Assembly: GCA_016235815.1 (NCBI GenBank) | Contig: JACRIM010000011.1 | Coordinates: forward strand, 1-53,023 | Direction: 5' to 3' | Length of the DNA stretch: 53,023 bases | Source of the DNA: Planctomycetota bacterium | Lineage (GTDB): Bacteria > Planctomycetota > Phycisphaerae > UBA1845 > UTPLA1 | Shown here: piece by piece, positions 23,978 through 31,715 of the stretch | Numbering within the stretch: the stretch's first letter is position 1 | How the letters are laid out: each line of letters opens with the position of its first letter | Notes under the pieces: model-generated | Seen by the model: only the letters and a program-made list of their open reading frames with translations | The model's database searches: none | Told to the model about the DNA's origin: nothing | Made by a program: the position numbers and the translations under genes

Positions 23978-26527
23978 CTATGGCTCAATGGCTAATGCTG
24001 ACGGGCTTGTAATGGACTGTCGACAGCCGCGAAGTTCGGCAAATCCGCAACTAGTGTTGCCGTCAATCAAAATGAAATCGCCGCCGAAGAAAAGTGATGG
24101 CGAGCCATTTGACAGGTAACTCCTCATCGCTTTGATCCCGGTATGGTATGATTGGACTCCGCCATCTAATCCCTGCCAAGATTGTCCATCCCAACGCGCA
24201 AGACCAGGTGCTGTTAAACTTCCCGCTGTCGTAAACTCTCCGCCTACATAGAGTGCAAGCGGTTGCGGACCACGTCCATCGGGGTCAAATAATGACATCG
24301 CACTCGGATATACGTTCAGCCCCGCACCCAATCCCGCCCAACGTAGCCCATTCCATCGAGCCACTTTTGATGCGCCGACGGTCGGCACTTGCCCTGCTTG
24401 GTGAAATCGACCACCGACATAAAGTTCCGGAGGATTTGGACCTTCACGATCAGTGTCAAACGTGCAAAGGCACGTTGCATAGTCCTGCAACCCACCGCGA
24501 AGAGCAGTCCAAGTCGAACCATCCCATTTGGCAATATGTTTGGCATTTACGTTACCAGCAAAATCGAATCTACCAGCCACATAAAGTGCCGGCAGGTGCG
24601 GCCCGGAACCGTCATCATCGAAAACGCACATCGCGTAAACAGTCGGAGTACTTACTCCAGTTTGGCTAATTCCCCCTCCCACCGGTTGCCAAGCTGCACC
24701 ATCCCATTTTGCAATTCCATTGGTGTTAGACGCTCCCGAGGCGAGTATGAATGCACCGCCGACAAACAAGGCGGGGGCCTTGGGACCTTGTGGACCATCC
24801 TCATCGAATTCGCAAATGCTATTAATCAACCGGTCACCCTGAAATGTTACAACATCAACTCCCGGGAATTGGTACCAGCTCGAGTCATCTCGATATGCCA
24901 GTACCCTCGCGCTTGTCCCGCCGATTTGAGTAAATTGCCCGGCTGCCAGCAGTTTGCGCCCACCAGGACCGGAGCCGTCAAGATCAAAATCTCCGAGTGT
25001 ACTTATTCTCCAATTAGTTGTTCCTTGGGCCAAGGCAGTCCATTCACCATTATGGAATGCCGCGACACTATCCGTTTGGACGTCGCCGACCGTATCAAAC
25101 TCCCCGGCAACGATTAGCGATGTGCCATTTGGATTTGCTTCGCTTCCAATTCTGAATTCGTGTATCGCGTTTATTGGGAAATGACCGAGGACGTTCTTAA
25201 CAGCCTTGTCGGGGATGCGCCACCGTTGGCCATCCCAGTATTTCAAGTAAACATGGGATGACGAATTTGGATCGGCGATTGTAGAGTAGAGTCGCGGTGG
25301 ATTAGGCCCTAAATCATCATCATCAAAGTAGCAAGCGGCTCCAAAACCGCTGCATCGTTCGTTGCCAAGATTGGCCCAAGATACTCCATTCCAGAGTGCA
25401 AATCCGGTCGAACTACTTAGCCCGGGAATTGACAAACCTCCACCTATGGCAAGTACAGACCGCTGCACGCCGAGCGGCTCACCCTGTTCGTAAACCAATA
25501 GTTTTCTTGGAAAGCCATTCAATCCTGTCCCAAGTGCAGACCACGAAACGCCATTCCATGCCGCAATGCCGTTAACCGAAATCCCACCGGCAACAGTAAA
25601 CAGCCCTGCTGCCACGAGTGTCGTGGGCTGAGGTCCGTTACCGTCTAAGTCAGCGCTTAACAGCGTATTAACATACGAAGTCGGGGAAGACGTTCCGCAA
25701 CCAGCTCCAAATGCACTCCATTGGACACCATCCCAAGCGGAAATATTGCGAGCCGACGTTGATCCACAGCGGCCAAACTCGCCCCCTACAACTAATCGTG
25801 GCCGGATAGGACCCGAGCCATCTGGGTCATGTATCGCCAGTGACTTGCCTGTGCCGGCTTGTTGGTCAGTTGGGGTAATTCCTCGTAACAGTCCGAGTCC
25901 CAATGGCTCCCACATAAGGCCATTCCACCTGGCAATTCCTTTCAAAGTGGTTGATCCACTCGCGGTGAAGTTACCTGTTGCAAAAAGCTGTGGGAGACCC
26001 GGCCCTTCACCGTCCTCATCATAGACGGCGAGGGCGGCAACAAAGCCGTTAAAACCATTGCCAAGTGGACTCCACGTGTTTCCGTTCCATCGTGCAATCT
26101 TGTTTACGCTCTGATTGCCTATGGTATTAAGATCGCCGCCCATCACAAGACAGGATTGCATTGGACCCGCGCCATCCTCATCAAACTCGACTGCGCATAT
26201 TCCATAGGAGAATCCCCAATCTACAGGACTACTTGCTGGTATCGACCACTGCCCACGAAACCACGATGCGATTCCCTGTGGACGCAAACTATCGAAATAA
26301 TCCACCTCCTGGTCGAAACCCAATATACCCAATTGGCCGACGAAACAGAGTTCTTTAGATCGCGGCCCATTCGCATCAATATCGAATGGGATCATTTCGA
26401 AAACTTCAGTAAAAAACTTAGATGTTGGATAATGTATTTGCTGTATTGCACAATCCTGTGCCGAAGACTTGGCCGTGTTTGTTACAAGAATTGCTAATGA
26501 GAGATAACTTATGGCCCAGAATCGCAT
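23978..26527 (-). CDS. Secreted WDG-repeat (beta-propeller-like) protein
   Basis: An 849-residue secreted protein of unknown function, built of many ~50-60 residue units of the form IA(K/R)WNG..W..LG.G, then a loop such as FDDDGSGP, then LYVGG.F..AG. Such units are common in planctomycete secreted proteins and probably form beta-propellers or beta-rich stalks. The start at 26527 is chosen because an AGGAGA ribosome site lies about 6 nt upstream and residues 1-23 form a signal peptide. No catalytic motif is seen. Its base composition is clearly less GC-rich than its neighbours. It sits on the same strand between pfaD and pfaA, interrupting the lipid-synthase cluster, and is a paralogue of the protein at 51569. 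Confidence 0.8.
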   Translation of the reverse strand: MRFWAISYLSLAILVTNTAKSSAQDCAIQQIHYPTSKFFTEVFEMIPFDIDANGPRSKELCFVGQLGILGFDQEVDYFDSLRPQGIASWFRGQWSIPASSPVDWGFSYGICAVEFDEDGAGPMQSCLVMGGDLNTIGNQSVNKIARWNGNTWSPLGNGFNGFVAALAVYDEDGEGPGLPQLFATGNFTASGSTTLKGIARWNGLMWEPLGLGLLRGITPTDQQAGTGKSLAIHDPDGSGPIRPRLVVGGEFGRCGSTSARNISAWDGVQWSAFGAGCGTSSPTSYVNTLLSADLDGNGPQPTTLVAAGLFTVAGGISVNGIAAWNGVSWSALGTGLNGFPRKLLVYEQGEPLGVQRSVLAIGGGLSIPGLSSSTGFALWNGVSWANLGNERCSGFGAACYFDDDDLGPNPPRLYSTIADPNSSSHVYLKYWDGQRWRIPDKAVKNVLGHFPINAIHEFRIGSEANPNGTSLIVAGEFDTVGDVQTDSVAAFHNGEWTALAQGTTNWRISTLGDFDLDGSGPGGRKLLAAGQFTQIGGTSARVLAYRDDSSWYQFPGVDVVTFQGDRLINSICEFDEDGPQGPKAPALFVGGAFILASGASNTNGIAKWDGAAWQPVGGGISQTGVSTPTVYAMCVFDDDGSGPHLPALYVAGRFDFAGNVNAKHIAKWDGSTWTALRGGLQDYATCLCTFDTDREGPNPPELYVGGRFHQAGQVPTVGASKVARWNGLRWAGLGAGLNVYPSAMSLFDPDGRGPQPLALYVGGEFTTAGSLTAPGLARWDGQSWQGLDGGVQSYHTGIKAMRSYLSNGSPSLFFGGDFILIDGNTSCGFAELRGCRQSITSPSALAIEP

Positions 26528-26648
26528 ATCGTCTCCTTTTATCATGCAACAAACAGCTTCATTCTTGCCCTATTATTGAATGGGCGACTATTCGTCAGTA
26601 TATCAAAAAGAAACGGGTCATTCAACGCAGGCGGCGTATTGCGACTGC

Positions 26649-28484
26649 CTAACGGGTTACAAATACCGCATTAGATACGATGCCGAGTTCAATTCCCTGC
26701 ATTCGCAGCGCATTCGCTCGCAGTTGCACGCACGCGCCGTTGAGCAGGCTCATGGCGACGGCGGAGACGGTGCGGTTGGCCGGGGCTTCGAGGGGCGTGC
26801 CTTTGGTCCACTCATTGAACGCGCCCATCGCGGGGCCGCACCAGATTTGGTAGTCGGCCTTGCGCGTCGGGTCGCCCTTGTTGGCCCAGTCGGAGGAGCG
26901 GCCGAGATAGGAACGGAAGACGAGGGCCATCTTGTGTTTCGGGTCGGATTCGGCGCGGTCGATCTGCTTCGGGTCGCGGACTTCGAAGAAGGCGCGGGTG
27001 TCGGTCCAGGCTTGTTCGAGGGTGCAGCGGAAGTAATCCTTCTCCAGAATCGCGCGATCCTTGGCGGGGATGTCTTCCATGCGGTTGCACTCGCGATACA
27101 AGTCGTAGAGCTTTCTCGCGCGCACGGCGAACATCGTGCCGAACTTGAGCACCTGCACCTTGACGCCCATCTCGAACATATCCGCGGCCGGGGCCATGAT
27201 GACGTCGGCGGGGCCTGCCTTGGCAAGCATGTCGCGGACGATTTGCGAGGTACCCGCTTCGACGCAGGCTTGATTGATCGAGCCGGTCATGACGTACGCC
27301 GCGCCCATGGCGAAGGCGGCGGCGACGGAGGCGGGCGTGGCGATGCCACCAGCGGCGCCGATGCGGAGCGGCTCGGTGTAATTGAACTTGGCCTGCAACT
27401 CATCTCGCAGAGCCATCATGCTGGGCAAGAGCGTGACGAGCGGGCGATTGTCGGTGTGGCCGCCGGAATCAGCCTCGACGGTCATGTCGGTGGAGACGGG
27501 GATCGTGGCAGCGAGTTTGGCCTGTTCGGCGGTGATGTCGCCGGACTGGACGAGGGCGGAAAGCATCGCCTCTGGCGGCGGTGAGAAAAACTTTCGGGCG
27601 ACTTCGCCACGGGAAACTTTGGCAATGACGCTGTTGGGGCACATGACACGGCCGTTTGCCGTGCGATGAATGCCGCTGACGCGATAGCGCACGAGTGGGA
27701 GCGTGAGGTCGAGGTAGGCTGATGCGTCGACGAGGCGGACCCCGCGCCGCAGGTAGAGATCGACGACGGCGGACTCAAGAGCGGGTTCGGCCGGGCTGTG
27801 AATGAGGTTGAATCCGTAGGGGGCGTCGCCGAGATTTTTCTGGATGCGATCGATGGCGGCTTCGACACGATCGAGCGACAGGCCGGCGGAGCCGAAGAAG
27901 CCGAGGCAGCCGGCGCGAGACATGGCTTCGACGATTTCCGCAGAGCCGATGCCGTTGGCCATTGCGCCGGCGGCGTAGGCGTATTTGAGATTGTGTGCGC
28001 GTTTGAAGGCGGCATCGCCGAGTTGCGTCGGCGTGATGGCCGGCACGAATGCGAGCATGGGAAGGCTGTCGGCGTCGGACTTCGGACCGAGCGTGGCGCG
28101 GCCGCCGCGGGCGACGGCAACGCGGCTTTGATAGCCGACGGCGATGATTGGATTGGTGAGGTCGCTCAGTGCCGTTGTGAGCGCGTCGTCGCCGGTCTGC
28201 GGTTGAACACCATTCGGCGACCACCAGCCCATTGGGGGAACGACGGGGATTTCGCCAGCGTCCACGTGGTCGAGCTTGGTTGCGCCATCAAGCGGAAGCC
28301 GGCGCATGGCTTCGACGCCGAGATCGAGCAGGAGATTGCAACCGGCGAAAAGCGTGCCGACGGCGAGGCGAGCGCCGGATTTGGCGGTGGCGGCGGCGAC
28401 GTTTATCGCAGTGCGGCCGGTGTCAAAGGCCGTGGCGGCGAGGCCGTGGGGCGACGATTCCGATTGTTCAGATTTATCCGCCAC
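26649..28484 (-). CDS. pfaD: PfaD-like enoyl reductase of the PUFA synthase
   Basis: PfaD is the FMN-dependent TIM-barrel (nitronate-monooxygenase-like) enoyl reductase that acts in trans with PfaA and PfaC. The 611-residue protein shows VPPMGWWSPNG near 85, AAGAMANGIGSAE, the flavin-site stretch EADSGGHTDNRPL (about 345-357), GAAGGIATP and FAMGAAYVMTGSINQACVEAG, then the long PfaD-specific C-terminal helical region with the YQIWCGPAMGAFNEW motif. It has about 60 extra N-terminal residues. Its start overlaps the ispH stop by 11 nt, so it is probably translated together with ispH. A secreted-repeat gene lies between it and pfaA. Confidence 0.92.
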   Translation of the reverse strand: MADKSEQSESSPHGLAATAFDTGRTAINVAAATAKSGARLAVGTLFAGCNLLLDLGVEAMRRLPLDGATKLDHVDAGEIPVVPPMGWWSPNGVQPQTGDDALTTALSDLTNPIIAVGYQSRVAVARGGRATLGPKSDADSLPMLAFVPAITPTQLGDAAFKRAHNLKYAYAAGAMANGIGSAEIVEAMSRAGCLGFFGSAGLSLDRVEAAIDRIQKNLGDAPYGFNLIHSPAEPALESAVVDLYLRRGVRLVDASAYLDLTLPLVRYRVSGIHRTANGRVMCPNSVIAKVSRGEVARKFFSPPPEAMLSALVQSGDITAEQAKLAATIPVSTDMTVEADSGGHTDNRPLVTLLPSMMALRDELQAKFNYTEPLRIGAAGGIATPASVAAAFAMGAAYVMTGSINQACVEAGTSQIVRDMLAKAGPADVIMAPAADMFEMGVKVQVLKFGTMFAVRARKLYDLYRECNRMEDIPAKDRAILEKDYFRCTLEQAWTDTRAFFEVRDPKQIDRAESDPKHKMALVFRSYLGRSSDWANKGDPTRKADYQIWCGPAMGAFNEWTKGTPLEAPANRTVSAVAMSLLNGACVQLRANALRMQGIELGIVSNAVFVTR

Positions 28485-29433
28485 AGGTCACCCCCTTGGC
28501 TTCCATGGCATCGCGGAGCAGGACGGGCAGTTGGAAGACGGTGCTTTCCTCGGCCGTGGAGCAGAGTTCGATTCCTTTTGCGCCGATTTCCTGCAGGCGA
28601 CCCAGTACGGCGAGCACCACGTGTTCGGGCGTGCTCGCCCCGGCCGAGACGCCGACCTTTGTCGCGGGCGTGACCCACGCTGGGTCGATTTCACCGGCGC
28701 TATCAATAAGGAAGCCGCGAATGCCGCGGGCCGCGCCCACTTCGACGAGGCGGGCGGCGTTGGACGAATTGCGCGAGCCGACGACGAGCAGGAGATTGAT
28801 CCCTTTTTCGCTCATGGCCTTTACGGCGTCCTGGCGGTTCTGCGTGGCGTAGCAGATGTCGTCGGTTGGCGGCAGGTCGAGATTGGGGAAGCGCCCGCGA
28901 AGGACGTTCAGCACGCCGGCGGTGTCATCCACGCCGAGCGTCGTTTGCGTGAGGACCATGAGCTTCGCGTGGCGCGAGAGATCGACAGCGCGGGCCTGAG
29001 ATTCATTTTCGACGAGGGTGATGTTGCCCGGCGATTGGCCCATGGTGCCGATGACTTCGTCGTGGCCGTCGTGGCCGATGAGGACGATGTGGTAGCCCTG
29101 TTTGACGAAGCGATGGACTTCGAGATGGACCTTTGTGACGAGCGGGCAGGTCGCGTCGATGACGCGGAGGCCGCGGCGTTTCGCTTCCTCATAGACACTC
29201 GGCGCAACCCCGTGGGCCGAGAGGATGGCGACCGCGCCGGAGGGGACTTCTTCCAACTCCTGCACGAAGACGGCGCCCTTGTCGCGAAGCTCGGTGACGA
29301 CGTGGCTGTTGTGGACGATCTCGCGGCGGACATAGACCGGCGGGCCGAAGACTTCGAGTGCGAGATCGACGATCTTCACGGCGCGATCGACGCCGGCACA
29401 AAAGCCGCGGGGGTTGGCGAGAAGGACGTTCAT
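28474..29433 (-). CDS. ispH: 4-hydroxy-3-methylbut-2-enyl diphosphate reductase
   Basis: IspH (LytB) carries out the last MEP-pathway step, reducing HMBPP to IPP and DMAPP with a [4Fe-4S] cluster. The three cluster cysteines are C12 (RGFCAGV), C96 (DATCPLV) and C194 (DDICYAT). Substrate-site residues H41, H74, H124 and E126 are at the same positions as in the E. coli enzyme as I recall it. The length of 319 residues is normal. It overlaps pfaD by 11 nt, placing an isoprenoid enzyme in one transcription unit with the lipid-synthase reductase. Confidence 0.96.
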   Translation of the reverse strand: MNVLLANPRGFCAGVDRAVKIVDLALEVFGPPVYVRREIVHNSHVVTELRDKGAVFVQELEEVPSGAVAILSAHGVAPSVYEEAKRRGLRVIDATCPLVTKVHLEVHRFVKQGYHIVLIGHDGHDEVIGTMGQSPGNITLVENESQARAVDLSRHAKLMVLTQTTLGVDDTAGVLNVLRGRFPNLDLPPTDDICYATQNRQDAVKAMSEKGINLLLVVGSRNSSNAARLVEVGAARGIRGFLIDSAGEIDPAWVTPATKVGVSAGASTPEHVVLAVLGRLQEIGAKGIELCSTAEESTVFQLPVLLRDAMEAKGVTCGG

Positions 29434-29568
29434 TTATGCATAGTGTAACTGGGGTTGAAGATACCCGGTATCCAGGCATTTCGTCGACGAATCCGATAAT
29501 GGCAGGCCTTGCAAAATGCATTCATATTGGACTGAGTCTCGTCACACGATAGAATAGGTGAGGAACAC

Positions 29569-29796
29569 ATGGCTCGAACTGAAAAACTAACGGTATTAAT
29601 CGAACGCGAAGGCACGGGCTTTGTTTCGCATTGCGCCGAACTTGATATCGCCAGTCAGGGCGACACGATTGAGGAGGCCCGCGCCAACCTGATCGAGGCC
29701 GTGGAACTTTTCTTCGAATCGGCCAGCCCGACAGAAATCCAGGAAAGACTCAAGGGCGAGGTATACATTTCATCCATCGAGGTCGCCGTTGGGTAG
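29569..29796 (+). CDS. hicB: HicB-like antitoxin (short form)
   Basis: A 75-residue HicB-family antitoxin. The partial RNase-H-like fold is recognised by TVLIEREGTGFVSHCAELDIASQGDTIEEARANLIEAVELFFE. The C-terminal ribbon-helix-helix or helix-turn-helix DNA-binding domain of longer HicB proteins is missing, so autoregulation by DNA binding is doubtful. A GAGGAA ribosome site precedes the ATG. The gene comes first and overlaps hicA by 8 nt, fitting a coupled toxin-antitoxin pair. It probably binds and blocks the HicA protein. Confidence 0.85.
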   Translation: MARTEKLTVLIEREGTGFVSHCAELDIASQGDTIEEARANLIEAVELFFESASPTEIQERLKGEVYISSIEVAVG

Positions 29797-30016
29797 ACTG
29801 CGAGTCCTCTCTGGCGCGGACGTTTGCCGCATCTTGGCGGACGAAGGATTTCAGCGGGTCCGTCAGCGAGGAAGCCACACGATCATGCAGAAGGCGACAG
29901 AGTCGGGGACCATCACCGTTCCAGTTCCCATGCATTCCGAACTTCGAATAGGTACACTCCTTTCCATCATTCGTCAGTCAAAGCTACCCCGCGCCTGCTT
30001 TGAAACGGAAAAGTAA
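29789..30016 (+). CDS. hicA: HicA-like mRNA interferase toxin
   Basis: A 75-residue HicA toxin of the dsRBD-like fold that cleaves mRNA. The start is TTG at 29789 inside hicB, giving MGRLRVLSGADVCRILADEGF. The catalytic histidine is H30 in the RQRGSHTIM motif, and the VPVPMHSELRIGTLLSIIRQ segment is typical. A rare start codon and 8-nt overlap with hicB would tie its synthesis to that of the antitoxin. It is convergent with rdgB on the opposite strand (stop codons 18 nt apart). Confidence 0.88.
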   Translation: MGRLRVLSGADVCRILADEGFQRVRQRGSHTIMQKATESGTITVPVPMHSELRIGTLLSIIRQSKLPRACFETEK

Positions 30017-30034
30017 CACGAAGCGGATTTCAAG

Positions 30035-30655
30035 TCAGAACATCAGTCGACGCAAACGAGACTTCAGGTCTCGCAGTGCCCGGCCGCGGTGGCTGATCTG
30101 GTTTTTTTCGGGGGATGATAGCTCGGCCGTGGTCTTGCCCATTTCGGGGATGAAGAAATGCGGGTCGTAGCCGAAGCCGCCGGTGCCGCGTGGGGCATCG
30201 ATGATGACGCCTTCGACGCTGCCTTCGGCGGTGGTGATGATGCGGTCGGCGTCGGCGAGGGCGAGATAGCAGCGGAAGCGTGCGGTGCGTTTTTCCGGGG
30301 GCACGCCTTTCAAAGAAGCGATGAGCTTTGCGTTGTTGGCGGCGTCGCGTTCGGCGCGCGGGCGGTCGGCGACGTTGCGGGCGTAGTAGGCCGAATGCAC
30401 GCCGGGTTCGCCGTTGAGTGCGTCGACCTCCAGACCCGAGTCATCGGCCAAGGCCCACATTCCGGCGGCGTTGGAGTAGTACCGGGCTTTAAGTGCCGCG
30501 TTCTCGGCGAAGGTCGCGCCGTCTTCGATAGGTTCGGGGATTTCTTTTCCAAGGTCGGCGAGGGAACGCCACTCGACGCCCGTTGCGCCATCATTCAGCA
30601 CGGCGATGATCTCGCGGACTTTCGCGGGGTTGTTGGTGGCGATGAGGATCTTCAT
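30035..30655 (-). CDS. rdgB: dITP/XTP pyrophosphatase (RdgB/HAM1 family)
   Basis: This enzyme hydrolyses non-canonical purine NTPs (ITP, dITP, XTP) to monophosphates and so cleans the nucleotide pool. The 206-residue protein starts at ATG 30655 (MKILIATNNPAKVREI, the standard opening); the longer frame would need a TTG in the previous gene. Motifs: FAENAALKARYYS, ALADDSGLEVDALNGEPGVHSAYYA, and the C-terminal GTGGFGYDPHFFIPEMGKTTAELS and ISHRGRAL. It is the last gene of thiL-tsaE-rph-lipoprotein-rdgB, 16 nt after its neighbour. Confidence 0.95.
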   Translation of the reverse strand: MKILIATNNPAKVREIIAVLNDGATGVEWRSLADLGKEIPEPIEDGATFAENAALKARYYSNAAGMWALADDSGLEVDALNGEPGVHSAYYARNVADRPRAERDAANNAKLIASLKGVPPEKRTARFRCYLALADADRIITTAEGSVEGVIIDAPRGTGGFGYDPHFFIPEMGKTTAELSSPEKNQISHRGRALRDLKSRLRRLMF

Positions 30656-30671
30656 GCGAGGGGATCGCAGA

Positions 30672-31715
30672 TTACGGCTGGCCAACGGCGGTGGTTTCCG
30701 GCTTTTTGGGGATCTTCACGAGGAATGATTCGTTGGCCATGCGGGCGCGCTTGCCGTCTTTACCGGTGGCGGAGCGATAAGTGATCGCGCCATTCTCCAG
30801 GTTGTATTTGAATTCTTCCTTGTTGCGCAGTTCATGCACGGCGGCGCTGTAGCGGGTGACGCCGTCGGGGCCGCGCGTCGCGGCGTCCTCGCCGAAGGTG
30901 CCGACGCAGATCGACGTGACGGGCTTGACGGTGTCGTGGTAGTAATAGGCCTGAAACCCGCGATCGCGCAGGTCCTTCACCCATTCGATGGCGGCTTCCT
31001 TGTAATTGTGAAGCGTCGGCGTGTTGTAGGTGACGCCGACGTTGAGCGTGTAGACGCCGCGGGCGTTTCGAAGATCCCACTCGGGCGGCCCGGCGTTGGG
31101 GAGGGGCTTGGGTGTGACGCGGGCGCTGAAGAATGGGAACTTGTCCCCCACCGAAAGTGCGCGGATGTATTTCAGATCGCGCTTGATGGCGTCGTTCAAT
31201 TCAATTTGCGGCTCGGATGGTGCGTCGGCTGCTGCTTCCTTCTTGCCGGCGACGTAAGCAAGTTTGTACTCGCCGCAATAGACGCGGCTTAGTTCGTCGT
31301 CGTGCTGCACCCAGATCTCGCGACCCTTGAGGTCATCCACGCGCTTCAATGCCGTCGCCATGTTGTCGGCGAGGTCGCGGCGGTTCTCGCCTTTGTATTC
31401 ATTGCACTCGATGGTCCAGATTTCACTGTCGCCGGGGCGGCGACCGAGAAGCGACACCCCCCCACCGCCGTCGTTCTTCATGCCCCAGAAGTCATCCCAT
31501 TTTTTTTGGTCGTTTTCGGCGCAGCCCGCGAGGATTAGAAAGCCGACGAGTACGCATAACATTGCGATGGTGAGGGAGAGAACCCGCTCCCTTACGGTCG
31601 CGGCTCGGTTGACGGTCGCGGCTCGGTTGACGGGCGCGGCTCGGTTGACGGGCGCGGCTCGGCCGGGGGTTTCGACTTTTCGACCTTTCGACTTTTCGAC
31701 TTTTGCACGCATCAT
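30672..31715 (-). CDS. Putative lipoprotein with SPOR-like C-terminus and repeat-derived N-terminus
   Basis: A 347-residue protein not assigned to a known family. A hydrophobic stretch ends in a lipobox (LILAGC, about residues 59-64), implying a membrane-anchored lipoprotein. The C-terminal half (GVYTLNVGVTYN..., EAAIEWVKDLRDRGFQAYYYHD, SICVGTFG) resembles a SPOR-type peptidoglycan-binding fold, which is my inference. The start at 31715 overlaps the rph stop as ATGA, suggesting coupling. It yields an odd ~40-residue leader of RAAPVN/RAATVN repeats coming from the 29-bp dispersed element and its 18-bp expansion. A later ATG just before MLCVLVG would give a clean lipoprotein signal, so the true start is uncertain. 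Confidence 0.65.
   Translation of the reverse strand: MMRAKVEKSKGRKVETPGRAAPVNRAAPVNRAATVNRAATVRERVLSLTIAMLCVLVGFLILAGCAENDQKKWDDFWGMKNDGGGGVSLLGRRPGDSEIWTIECNEYKGENRRDLADNMATALKRVDDLKGREIWVQHDDELSRVYCGEYKLAYVAGKKEAAADAPSEPQIELNDAIKRDLKYIRALSVGDKFPFFSARVTPKPLPNAGPPEWDLRNARGVYTLNVGVTYNTPTLHNYKEAAIEWVKDLRDRGFQAYYYHDTVKPVTSICVGTFGEDAATRGPDGVTRYSAAVHELRNKEEFKYNLENGAITYRSATGKDGKRARMANESFLVKIPKKPETTAVGQP
31580..31608 (-). repeat. 29-bp dispersed palindromic element, copy 4 (5' end of the lipoprotein gene)
   Basis: Identical to copy 2 in pfaA, but read in a different frame (RAATVRERV rather than SRDRKGAGS). It lies directly before the membrane/lipobox segment. Confidence 0.88.
31599..31662 (-). repeat. 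18-bp-period expansion of the element's end in the lipoprotein gene
   Basis: CGCGGCTCGG (plus-strand reading) occurs at 31599, 31617, 31635 and 31653, exactly 18 bp apart, with spacer TTGACGGK. The first copy is the end of the 29-bp element. The period is the same as in ruvC (6267-6384) although the spacer sequence differs. Confidence 0.85.

Noticed and set aside
29527-29555. Promoter-like TTGGAC-17 bp-TAGAAT before hicB
   Set aside because: The -10 box is only ~14 nt from the ATG and overlaps the ribosome site region, and the -35 match is only three of six.
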